Source: GCA-2687025 sp964473525 (GTDB lineage Bacteria > Poribacteria > WGA-4E > GCA-2687025). Taken from it: 64,000 nucleotides of DNA. The position numbers were made by a program, and so were the translations under genes. The stretch lies in assembly GCA_964473525.1 (NCBI GenBank), contig CAYYPK010000027.1, forward strand, positions 1-64,000. Reading direction: 5' to 3'. Position 1 is the first letter of the stretch; every line of letters begins with the position of its first letter. The notes under the pieces were generated by a model that was given only the letters and a program-made list of their open reading frames with translations, was not told the origin of the DNA and did not search any database. Below are positions 34,870 to 45,461 of the stretch, one piece after another.

Positions 34870-35841
34870 TCAGGGCTCGATCCGCGCCGAGGTCGTAGGC
34901 GGGCGCGTCGCCAGAAGAGACACTATGCCTGATACTATCGGGCCGCCTAGCAGGATGTAGGCGAGTTTCCCCTGCAGGCCCATCTTCGAACGCCACTCGT
35001 CGTCGACTCGTATGCCTTTCACGGGCCGCAGCCTCATCCTGTTGCCCCCGACGTTGTGAGGCACACGAACATCCGGCTCGTCCACGGGCTCGTACGCGGC
35101 CCCCACCCAGGCCGCGAGGGAGCGAATGGTCTCATCGGGAGCAGCCGCGAGATCCTCGTACCGTAGCACGCGGTAACGGGATCGCCACCGTGCCCAACCG
35201 AGCACGAGTATGAGCGCGTTCTTGACGACCCATTGCCGCATGATGAGCCACGGCGAGCGTCGATCCGCGTATTCGGGATGGCGAGCCAGCGCGGGGAGCA
35301 TTTCTGGCGTCTCCTCCGCCATGCGGCGCAGGCTCTTCATCTTCGACCACATTACGCCACGCGCGTCCCTCACCAGGTGGACCACATGGATGTCGAAGAG
35401 GCCACTCATCTCCAACTCGCACAGGCGCCCGACGTTCTTCGAGGAATCTACCACGATCGCGGCGCCGCTCGCGGTTCTCGCGGCGGCGAGTAGATCGCGG
35501 TTCAGCTGTGCGGAGGAGGAGGAAGCGGCCGCCGGTCGACCCACGAACAGAGCCCGCAGGGCGGGGGCGAGCGTGGGCCGCAAGCCTCTGCCAAACGCCA
35601 CGGTTCCGTCCCGCGCGTCCGGGCAGGCATGCAAGACGGACTTCCACAAGGAGCACTGGCTGAGCGGCTCGCCGCACGCGCACTTGTCGTCCGCGCGTAT
35701 CCAGTCCGTGAAGTTGATGAATTCGCCGACGCCTATGACGTCATGCAAGCGGCCGAGCAGGATGTCGAGGAGGGTTGATCCAGAGCGACCCATCCCCACC
35801 ACATAGATCAGCCGAACGCGCTCCACGGATGTCATGCCCAT
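34870..35841 (-). CDS. Sulfotransferase family protein
   Basis: 323 residues. The PAPS 5'-phosphosulfate loop is VGMGRSGSTLLDILLGR (about 14-30), and the 3'-phosphate segment is VHLVRDARGVMWSKMKS (about 163-179). A CACGEPLSQCSLW stretch near 55-67 is the paired-cysteine region common in this subfamily. It is the second sulfotransferase of the locus, of a different subfamily from the one at 30465-31244, so the two probably act on different positions or acceptors. The start may be the first or third codon (two ATGs). It lies between the methyltransferase and flippase genes. Confidence 0.82.
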   Translation of the reverse strand: MGMTSVERVRLIYVVGMGRSGSTLLDILLGRLHDVIGVGEFINFTDWIRADDKCACGEPLSQCSLWKSVLHACPDARDGTVAFGRGLRPTLAPALRALFVGRPAAASSSSAQLNRDLLAAARTASGAAIVVDSSKNVGRLCELEMSGLFDIHVVHLVRDARGVMWSKMKSLRRMAEETPEMLPALARHPEYADRRSPWLIMRQWVVKNALILVLGWARWRSRYRVLRYEDLAAAPDETIRSLAAWVGAAYEPVDEPDVRVPHNVGGNRMRLRPVKGIRVDDEWRSKMGLQGKLAYILLGGPIVSGIVSLLATRPPTTSARIEP

Positions 35842-35893
35842 CGTCCTGAGGTCACATTCCCGTTCGCGCGCACGCGCGGTACGGCGCCGCTGT

Positions 35894-36610
35894 TCATGCC
35901 CTGCCTATCGCGCATATCAACGGCGCGGTCTCATCGATCCTGATGCGCATCGATCGAGCCACCAGTTTGACGAGAGCTCCGGTCACGGGAGCCATCAGCT
36001 GGGTCGGCAGGTTGCGCGCCGTTGTCTTGTACCGCACGGCCCGCACCCGGGCGCGGTCGGGTTCGAAGCCCGCGAGGATCAGCAACTGGCGGAGGCTGTT
36101 AGCCGTGAAGAACACGCGATGTGTGAAGTCGCGTGCGAAGAGCCCAAGGTTGAATGGATTCTCCATGTTCCCCGTGGTCGCCACGAAGACCCCGCCTGGA
36201 GCGAGCGCCCGGCGGGCGTCAGCTACAAGCCGCAGGGCGTACTCGTGGTCGAGATGCTCAATGACGTTATTCAGGAAAACCGCGGAGGCATGGCCGTCTG
36301 GTTGGTCCGCCATGAAGTCCGCGATGTCTCCGACGACCACGTTCGCGGTACCAAAGTCGCCGCTCAGGTTTTCCCGCGCCTGCTCCGCGGCCACCGGATC
36401 CGTGTCTACGCCCCACAGGTCCGTGTAGCCCAGATCTTGCAGCCACGCCAGCATCAGACCCTCGCTACATCCCAAGTCGATCACGGTAGTCGTCTTGTCA
36501 GCGGGCAAGAGGTCGCGATAGTTCAGGGAGTACCGCGACGTCAGCCGCCGTAGTGTCGAGGGTGTCCACCCGCTACGGCGCGTGGCTTCGGAGTAGGCTG
36601 CTTGGGACAT
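35894..36610 (-). CDS. Class I SAM-dependent methyltransferase
   Basis: 238 residues. SAM-binding motif I is VIDLGCSEGLMLAWL (about 43-57), the acidic strand-2 end is WGVDTD (about 66-71), and motif II is VFLNNVIEHLDHEYAL, followed by a APGGVFVATTGN strand typical of methyltransferase type 11/12 domains. The target is unknown; in this cluster a sugar O-methylation or a lipid intermediate is plausible. It is spaced 52 nt from both neighbours on the same strand. Confidence 0.82.
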   Translation of the reverse strand: MSQAAYSEATRRSGWTPSTLRRLTSRYSLNYRDLLPADKTTTVIDLGCSEGLMLAWLQDLGYTDLWGVDTDPVAAEQARENLSGDFGTANVVVGDIADFMADQPDGHASAVFLNNVIEHLDHEYALRLVADARRALAPGGVFVATTGNMENPFNLGLFARDFTHRVFFTANSLRQLLILAGFEPDRARVRAVRYKTTARNLPTQLMAPVTGALVKLVARSMRIRIDETAPLICAIGRA

Positions 36611-36662
36611 CGCGCGGGCACTCCAGAGGGGGATCCGAACGGCGACGCGCGTCGGCGGCGAT

Positions 36663-37652
36663 TCACGCCTCGTCGGCGCTCGCGAACCAGTCCGCAGTGC
36701 GCCGCAGGCCCTCGTCTAGATCCACCGCTGGCGTCCACCGGAGCAACTCCCGAGCCTTCGAGGTGTCGGAGTAGTTGCGTTGAGCGTCCCCGAGGCGTGG
36801 TTCGGTGTAGCGCACCTTGACGCGCTCGCCGGCGCCGTTCATCACGCGGACGAGAGCGTCTGTGAGCTCGCCGATGGTGGTCTCGGAGCCGGCGGCAATC
36901 TGGAACACCTCGCCACCCACACCCTCGGCCGTCGCGGCCAGCCGGATGGCTTCGACAAGATCGTCGACGTAGATGAAGTCGCGCGTCTGAGAACCGTCGC
37001 CGTAGATTTCGAGCGTCTCGCCAGCCGCAGCCTGCCGGATAAACTTCGCGACCACACTTGTCTTGTGGCCCGAACCCGGCCCGTAGACGTTGCCAAAGCG
37101 GAGGGCGACCGTGTTGATGCCATAGGCATGGAAGTACGCCGAGCACAAGCCTTCTCCCGCGAGCTTGCTGGCGCCATACGGCGACAGCGGGCTGGTGGGT
37201 CTGCGCTCATGCACGGGCATCTCGGAATTGCCAACCGCCGCCGAACTCGACGCGAACACAAAGCGGTCAATGCCGGCGCCTCGAGCGGCCTCGAGACAGC
37301 TCAGCGTGCCCATCACGTTGGTCTCAGTGGATTCGACCGGCTTCTCGATGGATATCGGAACGCCGGATTCCGCCGCGAGGTGCACGACGGCGTCCGCGCC
37401 AACAACCGCCGCGGCGATGAACTCAGAGTCCAGTACGTCGCCCACGACGAGTTCGACACGGCTGAACTCGTCGTCACGCCGTGAGCTCAGTTCCTCAAGC
37501 GTGACTTCCGTCAGGGAAAGGCCCGCGTGGGCCTCCCGGGAGCCGACGCATAGGTTGTCCACGATGCGAACGGAATTGGCTTCGTCGGCGAGCAGGGCGC
37601 GCGTAAGGCGAGAACCGATGAATCCGCAGCCGCCCGTGATGACCGTCCTCAA
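36663..37652 (-). CDS. NAD-dependent nucleotide-sugar epimerase/dehydratase (extended SDR)
   Basis: 329 residues, TTG start. The Rossmann motif TGGCGFIGSRL is at 6-16, the catalytic Ser region is FASSSAAVG, and the YxxxK pair is YGASK. The downstream ALRFGNVYGPG and YGDGSQTRDFIYVDD motifs are typical of UDP-glucose/UDP-GlcNAc 4-epimerases. It probably supplies a nucleotide sugar for the surface polymer. The closest functional class (Gne/WbpP/GalE-like) is a guess from motif style. It lies 54 nt downstream of the UDP-sulfoquinovose synthase gene in transcription order. Confidence 0.85.
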   Translation of the reverse strand: MRTVITGGCGFIGSRLTRALLADEANSVRIVDNLCVGSREAHAGLSLTEVTLEELSSRRDDEFSRVELVVGDVLDSEFIAAAVVGADAVVHLAAESGVPISIEKPVESTETNVMGTLSCLEAARGAGIDRFVFASSSAAVGNSEMPVHERRPTSPLSPYGASKLAGEGLCSAYFHAYGINTVALRFGNVYGPGSGHKTSVVAKFIRQAAAGETLEIYGDGSQTRDFIYVDDLVEAIRLAATAEGVGGEVFQIAAGSETTIGELTDALVRVMNGAGERVKVRYTEPRLGDAQRNYSDTSKARELLRWTPAVDLDEGLRRTADWFASADEA

Positions 37653-37706
37653 AGCTCACATGCCCCCGCCTATGACCCGTTCCGCGCCCCACGCCAAGGT
37701 CTACGT

Positions 37707-38900
37707 TCACGCATCCTTGGTGAGGTACGCGGACTTGCGACGGGTGCCATCCCAGCGGATGTCGGGCAGAAGCGCGTCGCTGTGCGCCTCAATGCGGCCT
37801 TTGTTGTCGATCAAGTCCTTCAGCGCCACCTTGATCTCGGCTTCCATGTCGCGCGTCGGCTCGTAGCCAAGGTCGATAAGGTGCTGCCGATCGGGATTGT
37901 AGTGGTGGACCTCGGCTTCCTTACGCGGATTCTCGATATTCCGGATCTCGACATCCAGATCGAAGCCCTCGGCAACGCCCTTGACCTTCTGGGCCAACTC
38001 CGTGACGTTATAGACTTCCTCGAACTGGTTGAACACGCGGTACTCACCGCTTTCCGGCGGCTTCGTGATCGCGATGTGCAGGCACTGCATGGAATCACGC
38101 AACGCGAGGAACCCCCGCTTCTGCGTGCCAGCGCCGAAGACCGTCAGCGGGTGTCCAGCGACAGACTGCGCGCAGTAGCGATTGATCGCCGTGCCGAACG
38201 CCTGATCGAAGTCGAACCGCGTGCAGAGGCGAGGATCGTCGCCCATCTCGTCGATGCGGGTGCCGAACACGACGCCCTGCATGATGTCCGTCGAGCGGAG
38301 ACCCCAGATCTTGCAGGCGAACATGACGTTGTTCGTGTCATGCACCTTCGTCTGGTGGTACCACGAGCCGGCCTGACGTGGGAACGGGAGCCGATCCTTG
38401 CGGCCGCGGTACTCAATCTCGAAGAAGCCCTCGGGTATGTCCACGTTAGGCGTGCCGTATTCGCCCATCGTGCCCAGCTTCACGAGGTGCGCGTCGGGGC
38501 AGATGTCCCGCATTGCGTAGAGCGTGTTGATCGTGCCGACCATGTTGTTCGTGTGGGTGAACACGCAATGCTCAACGTCGATCATGCTGTACGGAGCACT
38601 CGGCATCTCGCCGAGGTGCACGATAGCGTCGGGCTTGAACGACTCCAGGCAGGACGCCACGAAGGAGTAGTCACAAAGGTCGCCCTCGGAGTACGCCAGC
38701 TTCTTGCCAAACGTCTCCTCATATGCAACCGCTCGTTCGGACATCGGTAGGATCGGCGTGGCGGATGTCGATCCCACCTCGTCTACCCACTCGCGCCGCA
38801 GCAGCGCGTCAATGCCGCCTACCTCCATGCCGCGCGCGCCTAGATACTGCGCGAGGGCCCAACCGAGGTAGCCGTCGATGCCCAGGATGAAAACTCTCAC
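37707..38900 (-). CDS. sqdB: UDP-sulfoquinovose synthase
   Basis: 397 residues, started at the GTG at 38900 (GGAGG 6-7 nt upstream, VRVFILGIDGYLGWA follows at once). The open frame extends further upstream without SDR sequence. Matches to the SQD1/SqdB family are specific: GDLCDYSFVASCLESFKPDAIVHLGE, SAPYSMIDVEHCVFTHTNNMVGT, the catalytic LGTMGEYGTPN (Thr, with Tyr and Lys in WYHQTKVHD), then QGVVFGTRIDE and GHPLTVFGAGTQKRGFLALRD. The enzyme converts UDP-glucose plus sulfite to UDP-sulfoquinovose. No sulfolipid transferase (SqdX/SQD2) is nearby. The neighbours are capsule genes and sulfotransferases, so the sulfonated sugar may enter a polysaccharide or glycoprotein rather than a lipid. It is the first gene of the eight-gene minus-strand run. 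Confidence 0.92.
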   Translation of the reverse strand: MRVFILGIDGYLGWALAQYLGARGMEVGGIDALLRREWVDEVGSTSATPILPMSERAVAYEETFGKKLAYSEGDLCDYSFVASCLESFKPDAIVHLGEMPSAPYSMIDVEHCVFTHTNNMVGTINTLYAMRDICPDAHLVKLGTMGEYGTPNVDIPEGFFEIEYRGRKDRLPFPRQAGSWYHQTKVHDTNNVMFACKIWGLRSTDIMQGVVFGTRIDEMGDDPRLCTRFDFDQAFGTAINRYCAQSVAGHPLTVFGAGTQKRGFLALRDSMQCLHIAITKPPESGEYRVFNQFEEVYNVTELAQKVKGVAEGFDLDVEIRNIENPRKEAEVHHYNPDRQHLIDLGYEPTRDMEAEIKVALKDLIDNKGRIEAHSDALLPDIRWDGTRRKSAYLTKDA

Positions 38901-38947
38901 TGCGTCCTCCAGCGGGTGCCATGCTCTATCCCAAAAAAGCCGACGGT

Positions 38948-38977
38948 ATGGTATCCGAACGCTTCGCGGCGGGACAA
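38948..38977 (-). promoter_or_regulatory. Candidate promoter of the sulfoquinovose/polysaccharide operon
   Basis: A minus-strand TTGTCC (38972-38977), an 18-nt spacer and TACCAT (38948-38953), each 4 of 6 to consensus, would start transcription near 38941, 40 nt before the GTG of the first gene. The match is moderate. Confidence 0.35.
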
Positions 38978-39104
38978 CCCGGCCCTGGCGGCCCACTGGC
39001 CGGCGGCGGCCGGCACGGCAGGAACCCCACGCCCTTGAAGGGAGTCGCGCGTCGGGCTATTGATGATGCGTTGGGATGAGTGCGCAACCCCCTCGGTGAG
39101 ACCC

Positions 39105-41181
<2,077 letters not shown>

Positions 41182-41198
<17 letters not shown>

Positions 41199-43782
41199 CG
41201 GCCGGCCCAGGCAGACGCGTCTCGGTCGACGGCGGCGGCGTCTGTACATCACCGGCATCGCGCTCGTGACGCTTTCCGCCGTCGGTGTGTGGATTGGCCT
41301 ACGCGCGCATCGCGAACGGGCGCCCGAGCAGTACGTGCCGGGGCAAGAGAACGACGCGATCACCCGACGGTTGGACCTGGGCATCCCCGCCGCCGCGCCG
41401 GATCCGGTCTTCACGGACGTCACCGACGAGAGCGGGCTTGGCGGCTTCCGCGCCTTCGCCGGGCCGCGCAGCACGCAGCTGCCCGAGGACATGGGTGGCG
41501 GCGTCGCGTGGGGTGACATCGACGACGACGGCGACGAGGACATCGTGTTGGTGAGCGCCGGAGCCGCGTTAGCGGCCCCGGCGGGCGAGCGCGCCGCGTC
41601 GCGCGTCTACGTGAACCAGGGCGACGGGACGTTCACGCCGGCTCCCGACACGCCGGACATGCGCATCGTGGGTATGGGCGCCGCGTGGGGAGATGCCGAC
41701 GGCGACGGCGATCTCGACCTCGTCGTGACAGGATTCAACGTCGTACATCTCTATAGAAACGAGAACGGCGCGCTGCGGCGGGACGACTCGCTGCCCGACG
41801 TAGAGGGCTTCGCGGCCGGGCCGGCGTGGGGAGACTACGACGCCGACGGCGACCTGGATCTGTACGTATGTCGCTACGTCGCCTATCGCCCACGAGACGG
41901 CGACACTCCGAGCGCGGCGGAACAGTACGGCACCGAGGTGCCCTTCACGCTCAACCCTTCGTCCTATCCGGCTCAATCAAACCTGCTGTTCCGCAACGAT
42001 GGAGAGGCGGGATTCGTCGAAGTCGCCGAGGAGCTGGGCGTCTCGAACCCCAAGGGGCGCAGCCTGTGCGCCCTGTGGCACGACTTCGACGACGACGGGC
42101 TGCTCGACCTGTACGTCGCTAACGACATCTCGGACAACGCCTTCTATCACAACACCGGGGACGGCTTTGAGGACATTAGCCACCCCGCGTTCGTCGCGGA
42201 CTACAGGGGAGCGATGGGCCTCGCCGCGGCCGACTGGAACGACGACGGCGACGACGACCTGTTCATTACGCACTGGGTCGCACAGGAGAACGCGCTGTAC
42301 GACTCGCTGCGCGCAGACCTTGGGCCGCCGCCGGAGGGCGACCCGCCGGTACGATTCATGGACGCGGCCGACATCGTCGGTCTGGGTCAAGTAGCCCTCC
42401 AACGGGTGGGGTGGGGCGCGGCGTTCGCCGACTTCGACCACGACGGCAGGCAAGATCTCGTCGTGGCCAACGGAAGCACCTTCCAGACCTCCGCCGCCGG
42501 CGACGAGTCGGCGCCCAGGACGTTGCGACCGCAGGCGTCGTTCCTGTTCTGGAACCGCGACGGCGAGGCGTTCCACGACCTTACCGCGCTTGCTCCGCCG
42601 TTCGCCGAGCCCCACGTGAGCCGAGGCCTCGCCGTGGCCGACTACGACAACGACGGCGACATGGATGTCGCGCTCGTGGACCTCGACGGCGGCGTGCGGC
42701 TGCTGCGGAACGACATTGAGAAGCGGGGAGCGTGGGTGAAGCTACGGCTGCGCGCGCGGCCCGGTGGCCGCTCCGTCGCGGGCGGCACGGGCGCGAGCCT
42801 GACGGTCTACGGTGGAGGAGTCGCGCGTCGCCGCTCCATATCGAGTGGCAGCTACCTGTCGCAGAACACTCTGACGGCGCACGTGGGCATCGGAGACGCC
42901 GTCGCCATCGACCGCGTCGAGGTGCGCTGGCGTCCTGGCGTCGAGGAGACCTACACGGGCGTAGAGCCCAACGCCGAATGGCTGCTGGTGGAAGGGGAAC
43001 CGGGGCCGCTGCGGCGTTCGCCTACGGCGGCGCAGGGCCAGACGGATGGGCGTACGCTCTCGGAGCGCGAGAGGACGACGCGCTTCTGGGCGAGTCACAG
43101 GGCGGCCATGGATGCGCTGAAGGTCGACTCGGACTACGCGACGGCGATCCCGCTGTTCCGAGAGGCGTTAGGGTACAACGCCGACCACGAGGACGCCCTA
43201 TACTACCTGGGATCCAGCCTTGTAGCCGTTGGCGAAACCGACGCCGGTCTCGCGCAATTCGACCGCCTGCTGCGCGTGAATCCCATGAGCCACCGCGCGC
43301 TCAAACGCTGGGGCGCAGTACGCGCCGCCACTGCGGTCACAACGCGCGATCTAGAGGACGCGCGCGCGATGCTGCTGCGCGCTCTTGACGTCAACCAGGA
43401 GGAGACAGGGGTGCTGCTCGCCCTGGGAGAGGTGGCGCTGCTGAGCGGCGACTACGCGGAGGCGGAGCGGCGGCTGTCCCTGGTCTGCCAGGCGAACGCC
43501 GGGTCGGTCGAGGGGTTCTTCCTGCGAGCGTACATCGCGTGGGCGCGGCAGGAGGCCACGACGGCGGAGCTGCTGTCTACAGCCGCGGCCGCGAAGGGCG
43601 CCGGTCAGTCGGCTGACAGCGCGCTGCTCGAGGGTAGTGTCGCGAAGGCGATGCACACCGATGAGACGCCGCTCGCGCTGTTCACTGGCGCCTGGAACGG
43701 CGAGTTGGACCCAGGCGCGGCACTAACGCCGCTGCACGAGCACTTGCTCGCGTTCCGTGCTCGGCTCACTGACGCGGACTGA
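41182..43782 (+). CDS. FG-GAP/VCBS-repeat, ASPIC/UnbV and TPR protein
   Basis: 866 residues, GTG start (GGGAG 3 nt upstream), overlapping the cytochrome gene by 17 nt. One N-terminal membrane helix (about 20-37) precedes a predicted beta-propeller with seven calcium loops of the type DxDxDGxxD (for example DIDDDGDEDIVLV, DADGDGDLDLVV, DYDADGDLDLYV, DFDDDGLLDLYV, DYDNDGDMDVAL). An ASPIC/UnbV domain occupies about 515-610 (GAWVKLRLRA, then RRRSISSGSYLSQNT and HVGIG). The C-terminal ~220 residues are TPR-like helices. The propeller/ASPIC pair is common in CRTAC-type extracellular proteins, where function is unknown. Coupling to a multiheme cytochrome suggests a periplasmic or surface redox/assembly complex. 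Confidence 0.85.
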
Positions 43783-43807
43783 CACCACCGGGCACATCGC
43801 CAATTGC

Positions 43808-44386
43808 TCATTGGCGCCTCGCGGCTGCGTTCCGCGCCCGCCATGCCACCGCCATCGTCTCGAAGCTCTTCCAGATATCAGGACGGTCTCGCCTGCGCTC
43901 GGCGATGTACGCGCGCGCCCACTCCTCCCAGGCGGGGAACACCGCCGACCAGTAGGAATAGCAGATGTCCTCGTCGAGGATGTTCCCGTCGATCTCCATG
44001 ACCATGGACTCGAACGTGTTGAGGATGGAGTCGACGTGGGCATCCATCTTAGCGACGGCGTCGCGACCGTGATGGGGCTTGTCAGCGGCCGCCGCCTCAA
44101 CGTCCGCGACCAGGTCGGCATAGGTCGAGTGCGTCAGCATATCCTCGTGTGGCGAACCATCGGCGGCGTAGTGGACCCATATCTGCTTCACGCCCTCGAC
44201 GTGGTTTGCCATGAACTGCCCGTGCAGCATGTCGCCAGCGAATTCATGCGTCGCCACCCGCTTGCGGCGGCGAATGTCCTCGCGGTAGTGGCTCTTGATC
44301 TCCGCCACTTCGGCCCAGGCGGCCGCCCCGGCGGCAATGGCCACGAGCAAAGTCACGATCCGGTATACGTAGTCGCTGCGGGCCAC
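43808..44386 (-). CDS. Small membrane-anchored protein, DUF4760-like
   Basis: 192 residues from the GTG at 44386, chosen because GGAGA lies 7 nt upstream and a membrane helix (about 7-26) follows at once. The open frame runs much further upstream but that part reads as non-coding. The rest is helical with aromatic/acidic stretches such as ILNTFESMVMEIDGNILDED and YWSAVFPAWEEWARAYI, which resemble DUF4760 proteins (membrane-anchored, unknown function). Convergent with the ASPIC/TPR gene (25 nt between stops) and divergent from the SNase-like gene. A candidate promoter precedes it. Confidence 0.65.
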   Translation of the reverse strand: MARSDYVYRIVTLLVAIAAGAAAWAEVAEIKSHYREDIRRRKRVATHEFAGDMLHGQFMANHVEGVKQIWVHYAADGSPHEDMLTHSTYADLVADVEAAAADKPHHGRDAVAKMDAHVDSILNTFESMVMEIDGNILDEDICYSYWSAVFPAWEEWARAYIAERRRDRPDIWKSFETMAVAWRARNAAARRQ

Positions 44387-44453
44387 TGGTTCTTCTCCGT
44401 GTCCAACGCTCGACGCGCGCGTCCACGCGGACGACCTGCGAGACAGTTGCGTG

Positions 44454-44482
44454 ATTCTAGAAGCCGGCGCCCGCGTGAGCAA
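44454..44482 (-). promoter_or_regulatory. Candidate promoter of the DUF4760-like gene
   Basis: A minus-strand -10 TAGAAT (44454-44459, 5 of 6 to consensus) lies 17 nt from TTGCTC (44477-44482, only TTG conserved). The predicted start is near 44447, about 60 nt before the GTG. Confidence 0.4.
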
Positions 44483-44551
44483 GCCCGGTTCGGGGCTTTT
44501 GCGGCCCTGCGTGGTAGGAAGAGCGTTTGGGGGCGACGGGCAGCCGCGTGG

Positions 44552-44557
44552 TATACT
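44552..44557 (+). promoter_or_regulatory. -10 element of the SNase-like gene
   Basis: TATACT preceded by TGG (TGG-TATACT, close to an extended -10). No clear -35 is seen. A transcript start near 44564 would exclude the ATG at 44565 from having a ribosome binding site and favours the start at 44601. Confidence 0.4.
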
Positions 44558-44600
44558 CGCGACGATGGCTCGTACCGCATCCGACGGCGAGGTACTGCAT

Positions 44601-45359
44601 ATGCCACACACAGCACGCCAGCGGGTTCTGACCGGGTTGGGAGCCGCCGCGGTCGTATCAGCCCTTGTCGCGGCGGTTTCGCACTCCCTCACTAGCCCGG
44701 CACCCGCGTACCCGGCCGAGGACTTCTCGGAGGACGCCGAGCATCCTGTCACGCGGATCATGGCTGGCGCCACCATAGAGCTGGACATCGGTGGAACGAG
44801 AGAGACCATCCACCTGGTCGGTGTAGACGACCAAGGCGTGCTGCCGCGCGTGGCGTCAGCCGGACGCGGCGCCGAGCACTCGGCACGTCTGACACACGAC
44901 CTCCTCCTTGGGGAGGCCGTCTATCTGCGTCGTGTTTCCACACCCGCACGTGTGGACGGCCATCTGCCCGCCTATGTGTACCGGGCGCCCGATGGGCTGT
45001 TCGTGAACCTGGAACTCATACGACAGGGCTACGCAGCTGCCGCGGGCCCGCCGCATGTCCACTCCCGTCTGTTCTCGGCGTATGACAAGCGAGCGCGCGA
45101 CGCAGCCAAGGGCATGTGGGCGCCCCGTGCCGACGCCGTGACGGCCGCTCGCGCGATGGCTCCGGGCGAGCAAGTCTCACGGCCGCCCGTCCAGCGCCCT
45201 CGTCCGCAAGCGTCTGCGGTCACTGTCTATATCACAAGGACCGGCAAGAAATACCACGCAGACGGGTGTCGGTCCCTGTCGCGCAGCAAGATTCCGTCGT
45301 CGCTGGCCGAGGCGCGGAAGACTCTCACCCCGTGCTCGGTGTGTGACCCACCGCAGTAG
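44601..45359 (+). CDS. SNase-like (thermonuclease fold) protein with degenerate active site
   Basis: 252 residues from the ATG at 44601, which has GAGGT 7 nt upstream; an in-frame ATG at 44565 would add 12 residues. A membrane or signal helix spans about 10-27. Residues 50-175 follow the staphylococcal nuclease pattern (TIHLVGVDD, YVYRAPDGLFVNLELIRQGYA, DAAKGMWAP). However, the DGDT calcium motif is AGAT here, the catalytic Arg and Glu after strand 3 are His and Gly, and the second Arg is His/Leu. The fold is probably kept but nuclease activity is doubtful. The last ~45 residues form a small module KYHxxxC...PCxxC (H219, C223, C245, C248) often found at the end of such nucleases, likely metal-binding. 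Role unknown. Confidence 0.78.
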   Translation: MPHTARQRVLTGLGAAAVVSALVAAVSHSLTSPAPAYPAEDFSEDAEHPVTRIMAGATIELDIGGTRETIHLVGVDDQGVLPRVASAGRGAEHSARLTHDLLLGEAVYLRRVSTPARVDGHLPAYVYRAPDGLFVNLELIRQGYAAAAGPPHVHSRLFSAYDKRARDAAKGMWAPRADAVTAARAMAPGEQVSRPPVQRPRPQASAVTVYITRTGKKYHADGCRSLSRSKIPSSLAEARKTLTPCSVCDPPQ

Positions 45360-45461
45360 ATTCACGCGGCGGCATGTCGCGCTTGCCTTCTGACCCGAAA
45401 CGCCTACGCTATGGATGCGGTGCGGCCAAGCGCGCCACTACATAGTCCTAGGGAACGACAC

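Noticed and set aside
38901..38996. N-terminal extension of the UDP-sulfoquinovose synthase frame (32 codons)
   Set aside because: The Rossmann motif starts right after the GTG at 38900, which has a GGAGG site; the extension has no family similarity.
44481..44500. Terminator-like hairpin with a TTTT tail on the plus strand upstream of the SNase-like gene
   Set aside because: No plus-strand transcript should end there: the gene to its left is on the minus strand, and the hairpin overlaps that gene's likely -35. It may be chance or a weak attenuator.
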